A stretch of 64,000 nt of DNA from Enterococcus xiangfangensis (GTDB taxonomy: Bacteria; Bacillota; Bacilli; Lactobacillales; Enterococcaceae): assembly GCF_005405365.1 (NCBI RefSeq), contig NZ_BJDX01000003.1, positions 186,001-250,000 of the forward strand. The letters run 5' to 3'. The position numbers were made by a program, and so were the translations under genes. The notes under the pieces are model-generated. The model had not been told where the DNA came from. It ran no database searches and worked only from the letters and a program-made list of their open reading frames with translations. Positions 43,617 to 52,273 of the stretch are shown here, one piece after another. The stretch's first letter is position 1, and every line of letters begins with the position of its first letter.

Positions 43617-43675
43617 AAAAAAGCACCAAGCTCTCGCTCAGCGCTAAACGTTATCTCATCCATAATATTATAGCA
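43617..43675 (-). promoter_or_regulatory. minus-strand promoter and terminator overlapping the arpU leader
   Basis: An extended -10 TGCTATAAT (plus 43667-43675), with -35 TTCCAA 17 bp away inside the arpU start, is followed about 15 bp later by a fully paired 10-bp stem (arms 43622-43631 and 43636-43645, several G-U pairs) with a GAGA loop and a U-run. It would give a transcript of only about 45 nt. A 21-codon frame starting at 43663 would be almost leaderless and is probably not translated. Confidence 0.5.
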
Positions 43676-43689
43676 TAGGAGCGATCGCC

Positions 43690-44106
43690 TTGGAACTGTT
43701 CGAAGAGATAGATGTAAGAGAAACAAAATTCAAAGCAAAACGAATACTAGCTTCATACCGTCGTTTGAGTAGGATCGCAGGACAGGACGAGATTAATTTG
43801 CGATCACCAATTATAAGCGATATGCCGAGAACACCGAGTTCATATACAAATAAATCAGAAGATGCTACGTGCATCAGAGTCGATGCAGAAAATGAATTGA
43901 ACGAAATAAACGCAGCGTTAAACCGTATTTCACGAATAAGCAAAGAAATCATCTCGATGACGTTTTGTGAAAATGAAAAATTAACGGCATTTGCGATCGG
44001 ATTAGAATTAGGATACTCAGAACGCAGCATTAAAGACCTAAAAGCAGAAGCATTATTAGAGTTCGCTGATGTATATAGAGATGGAAAATTAATTGTGACA
44101 AAATAA
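43690..44106 (+). CDS. arpU: ArpU family late transcription regulator
   Basis: 138 residues, family of phage packaging/lysis regulators (ArpU, LtrC-like) that switch on late genes. The C-terminal sigma-like helix-turn-helix is ISKEIISMTFCENEKLTAFA followed by LELGYSERSIKDLKAEALLE. A TTG start at 43690 follows AGGAG by eight bases; a palindrome GCGATCGC lies between them. It stands immediately before the presumed late promoter and terminase genes, as in enterococcal and lactobacillal phages. Confidence 0.85.
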   Translation: MELFEEIDVRETKFKAKRILASYRRLSRIAGQDEINLRSPIISDMPRTPSSYTNKSEDATCIRVDAENELNEINAALNRISRISKEIISMTFCENEKLTAFAIGLELGYSERSIKDLKAEALLEFADVYRDGKLIVTK

Positions 44107-44108
44107 AT

Positions 44109-44159
44109 TGCCCTTTTTCTGCCCTTTTTGTTCGGAAAAAGGTGTTAGAATTATATTAT
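44109..44159 (+). promoter_or_regulatory. putative ArpU-dependent late promoter
   Basis: Two direct repeats with an 11-bp period, TGCCCTTTTTC (44109) and TGCCCTTTTTG (44120), followed by an inverted half CGGAAAAAGG and then -10-like TATATT/TATTAT (44152-44159). There is no -35 match at the usual distance, which suits activator-dependent transcription. Confidence 0.5.
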
Positions 44160-44200
44160 GAAATAGTATGGATACAGCAGTTTAGCTGTTGAAATAAATC

Positions 44201-44390
44201 GTGGTCTGCTGCACAGTCCACAACAAATAAAGAATATATGAAGGAGGTGAACAGCCTCTTCTCGTAATTATTCTTAACGATGACGGCACATAAAAAATCA
44301 TAGAAGGAAGTGAATAGCTCCTCTTCCTTTAAACTTCACGTGCCGTCAGTACATATTATTAGATCACTCATTTTGGGTGGTCTTTTTTAT
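44201..44390 (+). ncRNA. structured leader with terminator upstream of terS
   Basis: Contains, in order: hairpin GTGG/CCAC (44201-44221, inner CTG/CAG); a hairpin enclosing GGAGG and CCTC (~44243-44260); an outer stem TGACGGCAC (44281-44289) / GTGCCGTCA (44340-44348) around an inner AAGGAAG/CTTCCTT stem; and a 9-bp terminator hairpin with T-run (44361-44390). Two similar modules of ribosome site plus GTG are hidden in the hairpins. The whole 44107-44429 gap has no other gene. Regulation by antitermination or a packaging site are the alternatives. Confidence 0.5.
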
Positions 44391-44429
44391 TTACAAAACA
44401 AATGTTGCGATAGTGGGGTGGTGTCACAT

Positions 44430-45140
44430 GTGAAGAAATATGAACAAGCTTTTGATGATTACCAGAAAGGCCTGAAATATCGGGAGATTGCTGAAAAGTT
44501 CGATGTGTCAATTAGCACAGTTAAATCATGGAAGTCTCGTTATTGGTCTAAAGAAAAGGTTGCAACCAAAGACGCAACCGTTCCAAACAATAAAGGAGCG
44601 CCTGAGAGTAATAAGAATGCTGTTACACATGGTCTTTTTGCTAATTGGTTGCCATCAGAAACGCTTGAAATTATGAATGAGGTTGCAACCTCTAAACCAG
44701 AGGATATCCTTTGGAACAATATTATGATTCAATATACGGCGATAATTAGAGCACAAAAAATAATGTATGTTGCTTACGATGATAGTCTTTCAAAAGAAGT
44801 ATCTAAGTGGTCTTCAAGCGAAGGTGGCAGTTCTGAAGAATATGCTATTCAGTATGCCTGGGATAAACAAGCGAACTTTATGAACGCTCAATCCAGAGCC
44901 ATGAGTACTCTTGCTAATTTAATAAAACAGTTCGTATCAATCGCTGATGAACAAGATGAGCGACGTAAGAAACTTGAACTCATGAACACTCAAGTTGATC
45001 TAGCTAAAGCACAATTGAAGCAATTAGACGATGGCTATGATCCGACAGAAGAACAGACGGTTATTGTTGATGACATACCTGTAATAGAAAGTGAGGTTGA
45101 ATCTAATGGCAGTGGAAGCCGAGAAGAAACCTCAGATTAA
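44430..45140 (+). CDS. terS: terminase small subunit
   Basis: 236 residues. The N-terminal helix-turn-helix (YQKGLKYREIAEKFDVSIST, then VKSWKSRYW) recognises phage DNA; the central segment NKNAVTHGLFANWLPSE is typical of small terminases in this group, and the C-terminus is a coiled coil. A GTG at 44430 with GGGGTGGTG upstream is chosen; a frame beginning at 44310 would run through a terminator hairpin and is rejected. Overlaps terL by 35 bp. It selects DNA for packaging with TerL. Confidence 0.87.
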   Translation: MKKYEQAFDDYQKGLKYREIAEKFDVSISTVKSWKSRYWSKEKVATKDATVPNNKGAPESNKNAVTHGLFANWLPSETLEIMNEVATSKPEDILWNNIMIQYTAIIRAQKIMYVAYDDSLSKEVSKWSSSEGGSSEEYAIQYAWDKQANFMNAQSRAMSTLANLIKQFVSIADEQDERRKKLELMNTQVDLAKAQLKQLDDGYDPTEEQTVIVDDIPVIESEVESNGSGSREETSD

Positions 45141-46431
45141 ACTTACTGGTTTGATTAATCCTCACTTCTATAAGATGTGGCACACGCAATGTCCGTATGT
45201 TTTGATGAAGGGTGGACGCGGGTCGTTTAAATCATCTGTTATTAGTTTAAAACTTGCTACTGAAATGAAGAAACACACTCAAGCAAAACATAAGGTTAAT
45301 GTTGTGTGCATGATGTCTCAGCACAAATACTTGCGTGATGCGGTTTATCTGCAAATCAAATGGGCGTTAAATATGTTGGGTGTTGCCAACGAATACAGGT
45401 ATCGCATGGCTCCTTTAACGATCATTCATAAGCGTACAGGGTCAGCGTTTTACTTTTATGGCGTTGATGATCCATTGAAACTTAAATCTAATGCGATAGG
45501 CGATATTATCTCATTGTGGTATGAAGAAGCTGCTAACTTTCAAAGCAGTGAAGTATTTGACCAAACGAATGCAACATTTATCCGTCAGCGTTCTAAGTAT
45601 GTGGACCAAGTAAAAGTTTATTATTCGTGGAACCCGCCAAAAAATCCATACGACTGGGTAAACGAATGGGTAGAGAAATGTAAAGAGCTTGATGATCACT
45701 TAGTAGATCACTCGACTTACTTAGATGATGAATTGGGTTTTACCGAATCACAACAATTAAAACTCATTCAAACTTATCGTGACAATGACGAGGACTATTA
45801 CAAGTGGCTTTATTTAGGTGAAGTAATTGGTCTTGGTACTCTTATATATAATATGACTCATTTTAACTCTTTGGACGAATTACCAGAAGATGACTATATT
45901 ACTCAAATTTGTTTTTCCATTGATAGTGGGCATCAAATATCAGCTACAACGTGTGGTTGCTACGCCATCACTAGAAAGAACAATGTGATTCTGTTGGACA
46001 CGTACTACTATTCACCAGATGGGAAGATAAATAAAAAAGCGCCCGATGAATTGGCAAAAGATCTACATGATTTTATTGAAAAGTGTCAGACGGAATACAA
46101 CAAGTTCGCTTATAAAATCACGATTGATTCCGCGGAAGGCGCGTTAAAGAATCAATATTATAAAGACTTTGGGGTAGCTTTCCACCCCGTTGCTAAAGCA
46201 AAGAAGGTTGACATGATTGACTATGTACAAAACTTACTCGCTCAGGGTAGGTTTTTTTATTTGGATACAGAAGCCAACAAAATATTTATTAAAGAGCACA
46301 GAGATTATCGATGGGATGAAGATACGTTGCATTCCGATGACCCAAAAGTTATCAAAATAGATGATCATACATGTGACCAGTTCCAATATTTTGTAAAAGA
46401 TAATCTAAATGATTTAGGACTGAAATGGTAG
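45106..46431 (+). CDS. terL: terminase large subunit
   Basis: 441-residue packaging motor. ATPase: Walker A MKGGRGSFKSS (~34-44), Walker B IISLWYEEA. Nuclease domain of RNase H fold: CFSIDSGHQISAT, KITIDSAEGALKNQYY and late DHTCDQFQYFVKDN. It matches the Terminase_3/PBSX-like family. ATG 45106 has GAGG upstream, inside terS. With no HNH gene beside it and an SPP1-type portal following, headful (pac) packaging is likely. Confidence 0.93.
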   Translation: MAVEAEKKPQIKLTGLINPHFYKMWHTQCPYVLMKGGRGSFKSSVISLKLATEMKKHTQAKHKVNVVCMMSQHKYLRDAVYLQIKWALNMLGVANEYRYRMAPLTIIHKRTGSAFYFYGVDDPLKLKSNAIGDIISLWYEEAANFQSSEVFDQTNATFIRQRSKYVDQVKVYYSWNPPKNPYDWVNEWVEKCKELDDHLVDHSTYLDDELGFTESQQLKLIQTYRDNDEDYYKWLYLGEVIGLGTLIYNMTHFNSLDELPEDDYITQICFSIDSGHQISATTCGCYAITRKNNVILLDTYYYSPDGKINKKAPDELAKDLHDFIEKCQTEYNKFAYKITIDSAEGALKNQYYKDFGVAFHPVAKAKKVDMIDYVQNLLAQGRFFYLDTEANKIFIKEHRDYRWDEDTLHSDDPKVIKIDDHTCDQFQYFVKDNLNDLGLKW

Positions 46432-46439
46432 GTGAAATC

Positions 46440-47984
46440 ATGGGAGTAATTCAAACGATCAAAAATATGTTCAAGAGAGGAGTTGATAGTGTGAATATGA
46501 GCGTTAACGGAAAAGATATAGCGAAGATCACTGATCACCCAAAAATTGGGATTGATTCGCTAGAGTACGTTCGAATAGCGGAGAACTTCAAATATTATGC
46601 TAATTTATTTCCGGATGTCAACTATAAAAGTTCATTTGGCGACAATAAAAAACGAGAATTTAAATCATTGAACGTGACTAAGACTGCTGCGAGACGATTG
46701 GCTAGTATCATTTTCAATGAAAAATGTAAAGTTACGTTGAACGATCCCACTGATAAAAAGGATGTTTCTAAAGAGATTAAAGAAGCATCTGAATTTTTGG
46801 AACAAACATTATACGACAACAATTTCTATAATTTGTTCGAATTGAATCTTGAGAAAGGTATCGCTGCAGGAGGATTTGCTATGCGTCCTTACATTGATGG
46901 AGATAAGATTAAAATCTCGTGGATTCGTGCAGATCAATTCTATCCGTTACGTTCAAATACAAACGAAGTTAGTGAGTGTGCTATTGCTACTAAATCAATT
47001 CAAACTGAAGGTGACACAAATTACTACTACACGCTCCTCGAATTTCATGAGTGGCAAGACGAAAAGTATGTTATCAGTAATGAGCTTTACAAATCTGACA
47101 ACAGTAACGTTGTTGGAAAGCAAGTTCCACTGTCGATTCTATATCCTGACTTAGCTGAAACAGTCACACTAGAAGGCTTGCAGAGACCGCTTTTTGCATA
47201 CTTCAGAACGCCTGGAGCTAATAATAAATCGTTAGAGAGCCCATTAGGTGCTGGAATTGTTGATAACTCAAAAGAGATACTTGATACGATTAATACAACT
47301 CATGATCAATTTGCTTGGGAAATACAATTAGGTCAACGCCGAGTAGTTGTGCCAGCAGAATTCCTCAAAACAGATGAAACACATCCGCCGATGTTTGATA
47401 CTGACCAAAATGTCTTCGCTGGTGTGTATGGTGCTGAGAATATTGGGGTCAAAGATATCACGACGCCAATTCGAACGGTTCAATATAAGGATGCTATCAG
47501 TCATCTGATTAAAGAGTTCGAGGTGCAAGTTGGGTTATCAGTTGGCTCAATGAACTATGCAGACGACGGAATTAAAACGGCCACTGAGATTGTTTCTAAC
47601 AATTCCATGACTTATCAGACACGTTCAAGCTATTTGACGATGGTTGAAAAAGTTATCAACGAACTTATCCATTCTATTTTTGAGCTTGCGGGATATGGCG
47701 AGATGTTTGAAAGCGAGAAACCGCTATTCTCTATTGAATATGATAGTTATTTAGTAAAAGTTAGTTTTGAGGATGGTCTATTTGTCGATCGTAACAAACA
47801 ATTAGAAAATGATCTAAAGGCTGTAACTGCTGGCGTAATGCCTAAGAAACAGTTTCTTATCCGTAATTACAATCTAAACGAAGATGAATTAGAAGATTGG
47901 TTAGCTGCATTAAAAGATGAAATGCCAGAAGCGGGATCAACCGAACGGCGTAGTCAAGATGCCTTATTCGATTTAGGTGATTAA
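46440..47984 (+). CDS. portal protein, SPP1 gp6-like
   Basis: 514 residues. The dodecameric portal sits at the capsid vertex and passes DNA. Family segments include NVTKTAARRLASIIFNEKCK near residue 80, IRADQFYPLRSNTNEVSECA, and FAYFRTPGANNKSLESPLGA with NTTHDQFAWEIQLGQRRVVV. The ATG at 46440 follows TAGGTGA; an in-frame start 15 bases earlier is less likely. Placed between terL and the minor capsid gene. Confidence 0.9.
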   Translation: MGVIQTIKNMFKRGVDSVNMSVNGKDIAKITDHPKIGIDSLEYVRIAENFKYYANLFPDVNYKSSFGDNKKREFKSLNVTKTAARRLASIIFNEKCKVTLNDPTDKKDVSKEIKEASEFLEQTLYDNNFYNLFELNLEKGIAAGGFAMRPYIDGDKIKISWIRADQFYPLRSNTNEVSECAIATKSIQTEGDTNYYYTLLEFHEWQDEKYVISNELYKSDNSNVVGKQVPLSILYPDLAETVTLEGLQRPLFAYFRTPGANNKSLESPLGAGIVDNSKEILDTINTTHDQFAWEIQLGQRRVVVPAEFLKTDETHPPMFDTDQNVFAGVYGAENIGVKDITTPIRTVQYKDAISHLIKEFEVQVGLSVGSMNYADDGIKTATEIVSNNSMTYQTRSSYLTMVEKVINELIHSIFELAGYGEMFESEKPLFSIEYDSYLVKVSFEDGLFVDRNKQLENDLKAVTAGVMPKKQFLIRNYNLNEDELEDWLAALKDEMPEAGSTERRSQDALFDLGD

Positions 47985-47986
47985 TT

Positions 47987-49123
47987 ATGATTACACCAGA
48001 AAAAATGCAAAAGGCCGCAAACTCAATTATCAATATCTATTCAGAACTGGAAGACCGAATCTTTAACATCATAATCAAAGCGTTAAAACAATCTCGTTTT
48101 CAAGATGTAGCTAAAGAAGATGTGCTTTTGTGGCAAGTAAATCAACTTTCTAAAATGGGTACATTAAACGATAAAGTCATTGATTTGTTAGCACGATATA
48201 CAGGAGAGACTCAAGAAGCAATTGAGCAATTGATTAAGGGAAATGGTGTGAAAATCGTTGATGAAGTAGACCGTGAGCTTGAGCGAATGGTGCATAAAAG
48301 TATCCCAGTTTCAAATGAAATCAATCGTATTCTTGATTCATTAATCCGTCAAACTTTCCAAGACTTAAACAATAATGTCAATCAAACATTAATCACTACT
48401 AATTTCAATGAAAATACAGTTATGCGAGCTTATCAAGCAATTCTCAAACAATCAACTATAGAATCGATGACGGGGCTTAAAACGCATGAGAAAGCCGTAA
48501 AAGATAATGTCTATAAAATGGTAGACATGGGAATTAAATCAGGTTTTGTCGATAAAGCAGGTCGTGAGTGGTCGATGGAGGCTTATTCGAGAACAGTGAT
48601 TCAATCCACCTCACACAGAACGTTTAATGATCTTCGTTTGAAACGAATGGAAGACTTCGATTGTGTCACTGCATTGATGAGTAGTCATCCAGCAGCTCGT
48701 GAAGCTTGTGCGCCAATTCAAGGCGGATGGGTATTAACTGTGCCGAAAAATGAAGCGCCAGACGAGTTCAAACATTTACCATCTATTTATGATCATGGAT
48801 ATGGTGAGCAAGATGGCACCCGGGGAATTAATTGTAAGCATATCCTTTATCCCGGGAGACCGGATGTTAATACAAACAACCAACCTCAATATGACGCTGA
48901 CGAAGCGCAAGAAAATGCTGAAATACAACAAAAGCAACGCAAACTTGAGCGTGATATTCGTTACCAGAAGAAACGAATGAATGCTGCATTAGAGCTAGAA
49001 GATCCCGAAACTGTCCAAATGTGCAAACAAGTGATTGCTAACAAACAGAAACAGTTAAGAGAACTCATTAATGAACATGATTTCCTAGTTCGAGACTACA
49101 GCAGAGAACAAGTACAAAGTTAA
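47987..49123 (+). CDS. phage minor capsid protein (min_cap2/MuF-like)
   Basis: 378 residues. The C-terminal half shows the Phage_min_cap2 pattern: SRTVIQSTSHRTFNDLRLKR, CVTALMSSHPAAREACAPIQ and GTRGINCKHILYPGRPD, with conserved Cys and His residues. Such proteins attach inside the procapsid near the portal and may be ejected with DNA. A C-terminal coiled coil ends the chain. TAGGTGA precedes the ATG. Confidence 0.87.
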   Translation: MITPEKMQKAANSIINIYSELEDRIFNIIIKALKQSRFQDVAKEDVLLWQVNQLSKMGTLNDKVIDLLARYTGETQEAIEQLIKGNGVKIVDEVDRELERMVHKSIPVSNEINRILDSLIRQTFQDLNNNVNQTLITTNFNENTVMRAYQAILKQSTIESMTGLKTHEKAVKDNVYKMVDMGIKSGFVDKAGREWSMEAYSRTVIQSTSHRTFNDLRLKRMEDFDCVTALMSSHPAAREACAPIQGGWVLTVPKNEAPDEFKHLPSIYDHGYGEQDGTRGINCKHILYPGRPDVNTNNQPQYDADEAQENAEIQQKQRKLERDIRYQKKRMNAALELEDPETVQMCKQVIANKQKQLRELINEHDFLVRDYSREQVQS

Positions 49124-49130
49124 TAATTTT

Positions 49131-49158
49131 AAGCTTAGCAATCGCTAGGCTTTTTATT
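49131..49158 (+). terminator. weak terminator before the scaffold gene
   Basis: Stem AAGCTTAGC/GCTAGGCTT (one G-U) with an AATC loop and five T residues, between minor capsid and scaffold genes. A second hairpin CGAGG/CCTCG (~49194-49209) follows. Probably tunes, rather than ends, late transcription. Confidence 0.55.
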
Positions 49159-49233
49159 TTGCCCTGAACATGGCGTTAAACTGTTCAATCCATCGAGGGC
49201 GTAGCCTCGTTAAACAACGAAAGGATGAATGAA

Positions 49234-49818
49234 ATGAAACGAGAAGAACTAAAAGAATTGGGTTTAACAGACGAACAGATTGGATCAGTAATGGCTTTAC
49301 ATGGCATAACTGTAAACGAACTGAACAGCAAGGTGTCTACCGCGGAACAGCAAGCGACTCAGTATCAAGAACAGTTAGATAAAAATCAAAGTGAGCTTGA
49401 TGACTTTAAAGCAAAGTCTAAAGGGAACGAAGATTTGGAAAAGCAAGTGACTGATTTACAAACGCGTCTTGACCAAAACAAAACCGATTCTGAGCAACAG
49501 ATTGCAGATATTAAGAAATCATCAGCAATCGACTTAGCCCTAACACAAGCAGGGGCAAAGAATATTAAAGCTGCTAAAGCTTTAATAGATGGCGAGTCAC
49601 TGGAATTAGCAGAGGATGGATTAAAAGGATTAGATGACCAACTGGCCGCACTTAAAGAAAGCGACGGCTATTTGTTTGGCCAATCCGAACAAATCACGCC
49701 TAATCCAGACGGTAAGAAGGCTACTTTTTCGGGAAATGCTTCGGGAATTAACAACTCGGCTCCAGATGATGCTACGGCACAAATGATTGCGGCTATGACA
49801 AGCGACATCACTAAATAA
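49234..49818 (+). CDS. phage scaffold protein (GP20-like)
   Basis: 194 residues, acidic, mostly one coiled coil (QYQEQLDKNQSELDDFKAKS, then DLEKQVTDLQTRLDQNK), with a short C-terminal head-binding region, in the canonical position before the major capsid gene. It should guide procapsid assembly and be lost on maturation. The second ATG (49234) is used because AAGG then stands nine bases upstream. Confidence 0.85.
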   Translation: MKREELKELGLTDEQIGSVMALHGITVNELNSKVSTAEQQATQYQEQLDKNQSELDDFKAKSKGNEDLEKQVTDLQTRLDQNKTDSEQQIADIKKSSAIDLALTQAGAKNIKAAKALIDGESLELAEDGLKGLDDQLAALKESDGYLFGQSEQITPNPDGKKATFSGNASGINNSAPDDATAQMIAAMTSDITK

Positions 49819-49835
49819 CGAAAGAAGGAATAGAA

Positions 49836-50822
49836 ATGTCAAAACTTATTACACCGGTTATGCCAATGAATTTACAAATGTTCGCTGATAACGCGACATT
49901 AAACTATGCGGAATCTTATCAACAAGGATTACAAAAACGCTACTCTGAAAATGGAATCTTGTATTCCCAAAAATTGTGGAATTCACCATCTAACAATTTA
50001 TTGAAATGGGTAGGCGCTAAGACAGTTAAAGTACCAAAATTATTGATTAAAAATGGACGGAAAGATCGTACTCGCCGCTCAATCACAACTCCAGGTGCTA
50101 ATTACGAAAACCAATGGGAAACTTACGAATTGAAAAACGAACGTTACTGGGACACTTTAGTAGATCCATCTGATGTCGATGAAACAAACTACGTCACTTC
50201 AATCGCTAACATCACTAAAACATATAATGATGTGGAAAAAATTCCAGAAAAGGATAAACAAATGTTTTCTTCACTTTATACGTTGAAAAAAGCGAAAGAT
50301 AGCGGTAAAGGTATCGTCGAACTTGATCTAACTGCTGAAAATATCTTGACTCAATTTGACAAAATGATGACTGAAATGGACGAAGCAGCAGTTCCGGCAG
50401 TCGGTCGCTCTCTATACTTGACTCCAGCGGTCAGCACTATTCTGAAAAACGCTCAAGGGTTGCAACGTACTTTGTCTGTTCAAAGCAACAATGGAGTTAT
50501 TGATCGTGCAGTACGACGTCTGGATGAGGTGGATATTGAACCAGCTGTCCCATCTGCATATATGAAGACTCTTTATGATTTCACTGTCGGGGCTGTAGCA
50601 GATCCAACAGCTCAAACCATTCAAATGATGTTGATTCACGTGCCTTGTATGTGTGCACCTGAAAAATATACATTTGCTGGTTTAGACAAACCGTCTGCAT
50701 CAACTGCTGGTAATTACTTATACTACGAACAATCTTATGATGATGTTATCTTGTTTGAAACCAAGACGGACGGCTTGTCATTTGTTGTATCACCACCTAA
50801 AACTACTGGTGGAGGTGAGTAA
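49836..50822 (+). CDS. major capsid protein
   Basis: 328 residues, presumably HK97 fold, at the position after the scaffold gene. Opening MSKLITPVMPMNLQMFADNA is typical of siphovirus capsid proteins in Lactobacillales, and YTLKKAKDSGKGIVELDLTA with VGRSLYLTPAVSTILK suits the family. Strong ribosome site and codon use indicate high expression. No protease gene is near, so N-terminal processing is not expected. Confidence 0.88.
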   Translation: MSKLITPVMPMNLQMFADNATLNYAESYQQGLQKRYSENGILYSQKLWNSPSNNLLKWVGAKTVKVPKLLIKNGRKDRTRRSITTPGANYENQWETYELKNERYWDTLVDPSDVDETNYVTSIANITKTYNDVEKIPEKDKQMFSSLYTLKKAKDSGKGIVELDLTAENILTQFDKMMTEMDEAAVPAVGRSLYLTPAVSTILKNAQGLQRTLSVQSNNGVIDRAVRRLDEVDIEPAVPSAYMKTLYDFTVGAVADPTAQTIQMMLIHVPCMCAPEKYTFAGLDKPSASTAGNYLYYEQSYDDVILFETKTDGLSFVVSPPKTTGGGE

Positions 50823-50825
50823 TTT

Positions 50826-51170
50826 ATGAAAGCTAAAAACGCTAATCGTGTATTAACTATTGATTCAGCCGATAAAGATTTCTACAAAGCTCAAGGATAT
50901 GACATCGTTGAGCTTGACCAATCTGGTCGGGCTTACAAAGTGACTGAAAAAGCTACCGGTGGTAAGACATTTACTGTTGGTCAGTACAACGAAATTTTGG
51001 ACGAAAACGAATCTTTAAAAAAACGAATTGCTGAATTAGAAAATAATAGCGAGCCTGATCGGGAAGATTTAAAGAAAAAATTGGAAGTTTTAGGAGTGGA
51101 ATTCGCTAATAATACTCCCACTTCAAAACTAATCGAGTTGCTAAACGAGTCAGAAGGAGAGATTAAATAG
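50826..51170 (+). CDS. phage head protein with HeH/LEM-like C-terminus
   Basis: 114 residues. A basic N-terminus (MKAKNANRVLTIDSADKDFY) leads to a coiled coil (QYNEILDENESLKKRIAELE) and then LKKKLEVLGVEFANNTPTSK, which resembles the short HeH/LEM helix-extended-helix motif often fused to phage head proteins. Four bases after the capsid stop, with GGAGGTGAG before it. A head accessory or connector role is likely from its place. Confidence 0.65.
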   Translation: MKAKNANRVLTIDSADKDFYKAQGYDIVELDQSGRAYKVTEKATGGKTFTVGQYNEILDENESLKKRIAELENNSEPDREDLKKKLEVLGVEFANNTPTSKLIELLNESEGEIK

Positions 51171-51195
51171 TTTTTCTCTTTTACGAGGTGATCAA

Positions 51196-51594
51196 ATGAG
51201 CTATTTAACACACGAAGAATATAAAGAACTCGGATTCAGTAAAGTATCTGAAGCAAAAGTATTCGACGAATTAGAACAATACGCTGAGCGCCAACTAAAT
51301 CGTGTTACCGGTGATTTTTACATGAGACATTCTTTAGCTGATGACACATTCAAATATCGAGCGGATAAGTTCAAAATCGCAATGGCTGTCCAAATTGAAT
51401 ATTTGAAGTCAGTTGGAGTTACTTCGTTATCAGACTTACTAAATGCTTCACCTTCAAGTGTCAGCGTTGGTCGTATGCGTATTGAATCGGGAAGCACGAA
51501 TGCAGCAACAGTTGGCAGAACGATGGTTGCAACAGAGGCTTATAACGAGTTGATCTATACAGGCCTGCTTTATAAAGGAGTTGACTATAGATGA
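51196..51594 (+). CDS. head-tail connector protein
   Basis: 132 residues, helical, in the place of SPP1 gp15-like adaptor proteins that extend the portal. It begins MSYLTHEEYKELGFSKVSEA and contains LEQYAERQLNRVTGDFYMRH. GAGGTGATC precedes the ATG and the stop overlaps the next start (ATGA). Family assignment is by position and general pattern. Confidence 0.78.
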   Translation: MSYLTHEEYKELGFSKVSEAKVFDELEQYAERQLNRVTGDFYMRHSLADDTFKYRADKFKIAMAVQIEYLKSVGVTSLSDLLNASPSSVSVGRMRIESGSTNAATVGRTMVATEAYNELIYTGLLYKGVDYR

Positions 51595-51938
51595 TTCCTT
51601 TAATGCCAAAAGAACTTTGTAACCAGTCAATTACTTTGAGGCTGCTAGATGGTCATGACAAATGGCAAAAACCTGTCTTTTCTGAACCAATCACGATTAA
51701 TCATATGATCTTTCAACCTCAAACAGTTTACAGTGGGGGTAATAACAATCGGCAAGTGGTAGCGAATGCTATCGCTTTTTTGTTTGCAGGTGTGTCTGAC
51801 CCAATGCCAACAATAACTAAGAAACATGTTGGTTCAGAGATTGATTTTGAGGGTGAGACTTACACTATCACAACAATCGTTGATAACCGCAATCCTTACA
51901 GCAATGAAGTTTATTCATATGAGCTGGAGGTGCTGTAA
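51591..51938 (+). CDS. minor capsid/head completion protein (Minor_capsid_1 type)
   Basis: 115 residues, beta-rich, with MIPLMPKELCNQSITLRLLD at the start and a C-terminal GSEIDFEGETYTITTIVDNR that is typical of head-closure (stopper) proteins. First of three consecutive overlapping genes encoding the minor capsid set found in Lactobacillales phages. AAGGAG upstream; stop overlaps the next ATG as TAATG. Confidence 0.75.
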   Translation: MIPLMPKELCNQSITLRLLDGHDKWQKPVFSEPITINHMIFQPQTVYSGGNNNRQVVANAIAFLFAGVSDPMPTITKKHVGSEIDFEGETYTITTIVDNRNPYSNEVYSYELEVL

Positions 51939-52273
51939 TGCTTCATGTTAAGGTCGAAAAAAACGGTGTAGATCGTAAGTTGTCGGTGGTGAATATCAAT
52001 TCAGCACTGTACTACATGACTGCTCAAATGCATCCAGACATGAACTTATATGCGCCAAAACGTCATGGGCATTTAAGAGACAAATCATTTGTGAGTAAGA
52101 ACCGAATCACGTATGCAGTGCCGTATGCACAAGCGCAGTTTAGAGGGTTTGTTAATGGGAGTAGAGTCAGAAACTACACCACTCCCGGTACTAGCAGACG
52201 TTGGGATCTTAGAGCAAAAGCGAATCACATGGACGCTTGGCGTAGAGCATTTATCAAGGGGGGGAACTTGTAG
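51938..52273 (+). CDS. minor capsid/head-tail joining protein (Minor_capsid_2 type)
   Basis: 111 residues. Contains MTAQMHPDMNLYAPKRHGHL, RITYAVPYAQAQFRGFVNGS and a basic C-terminus ending in HMDAWRRAFIKGG, the pattern of neck proteins linking head to tail. Overlaps both neighbours, indicating coupled translation. Confidence 0.75.
   Translation: MLHVKVEKNGVDRKLSVVNINSALYYMTAQMHPDMNLYAPKRHGHLRDKSFVSKNRITYAVPYAQAQFRGFVNGSRVRNYTTPGTSRRWDLRAKANHMDAWRRAFIKGGNL

Noticed and set aside
43598-43663. 21-codon minus-strand frame opposite the arpU leader
   Set aside because: Its ATG would be within a few bases of the predicted RNA start and its codons are folded in a terminator stem; translation is unlikely.
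44310-44430. Longer terS starting at a GTG at 44310
   Set aside because: The extension would be read through an inverted repeat and a terminator hairpin and adds a hydrophobic, Cys-containing stretch unlike small terminases; the GTG at 44430 has its own ribosome site.
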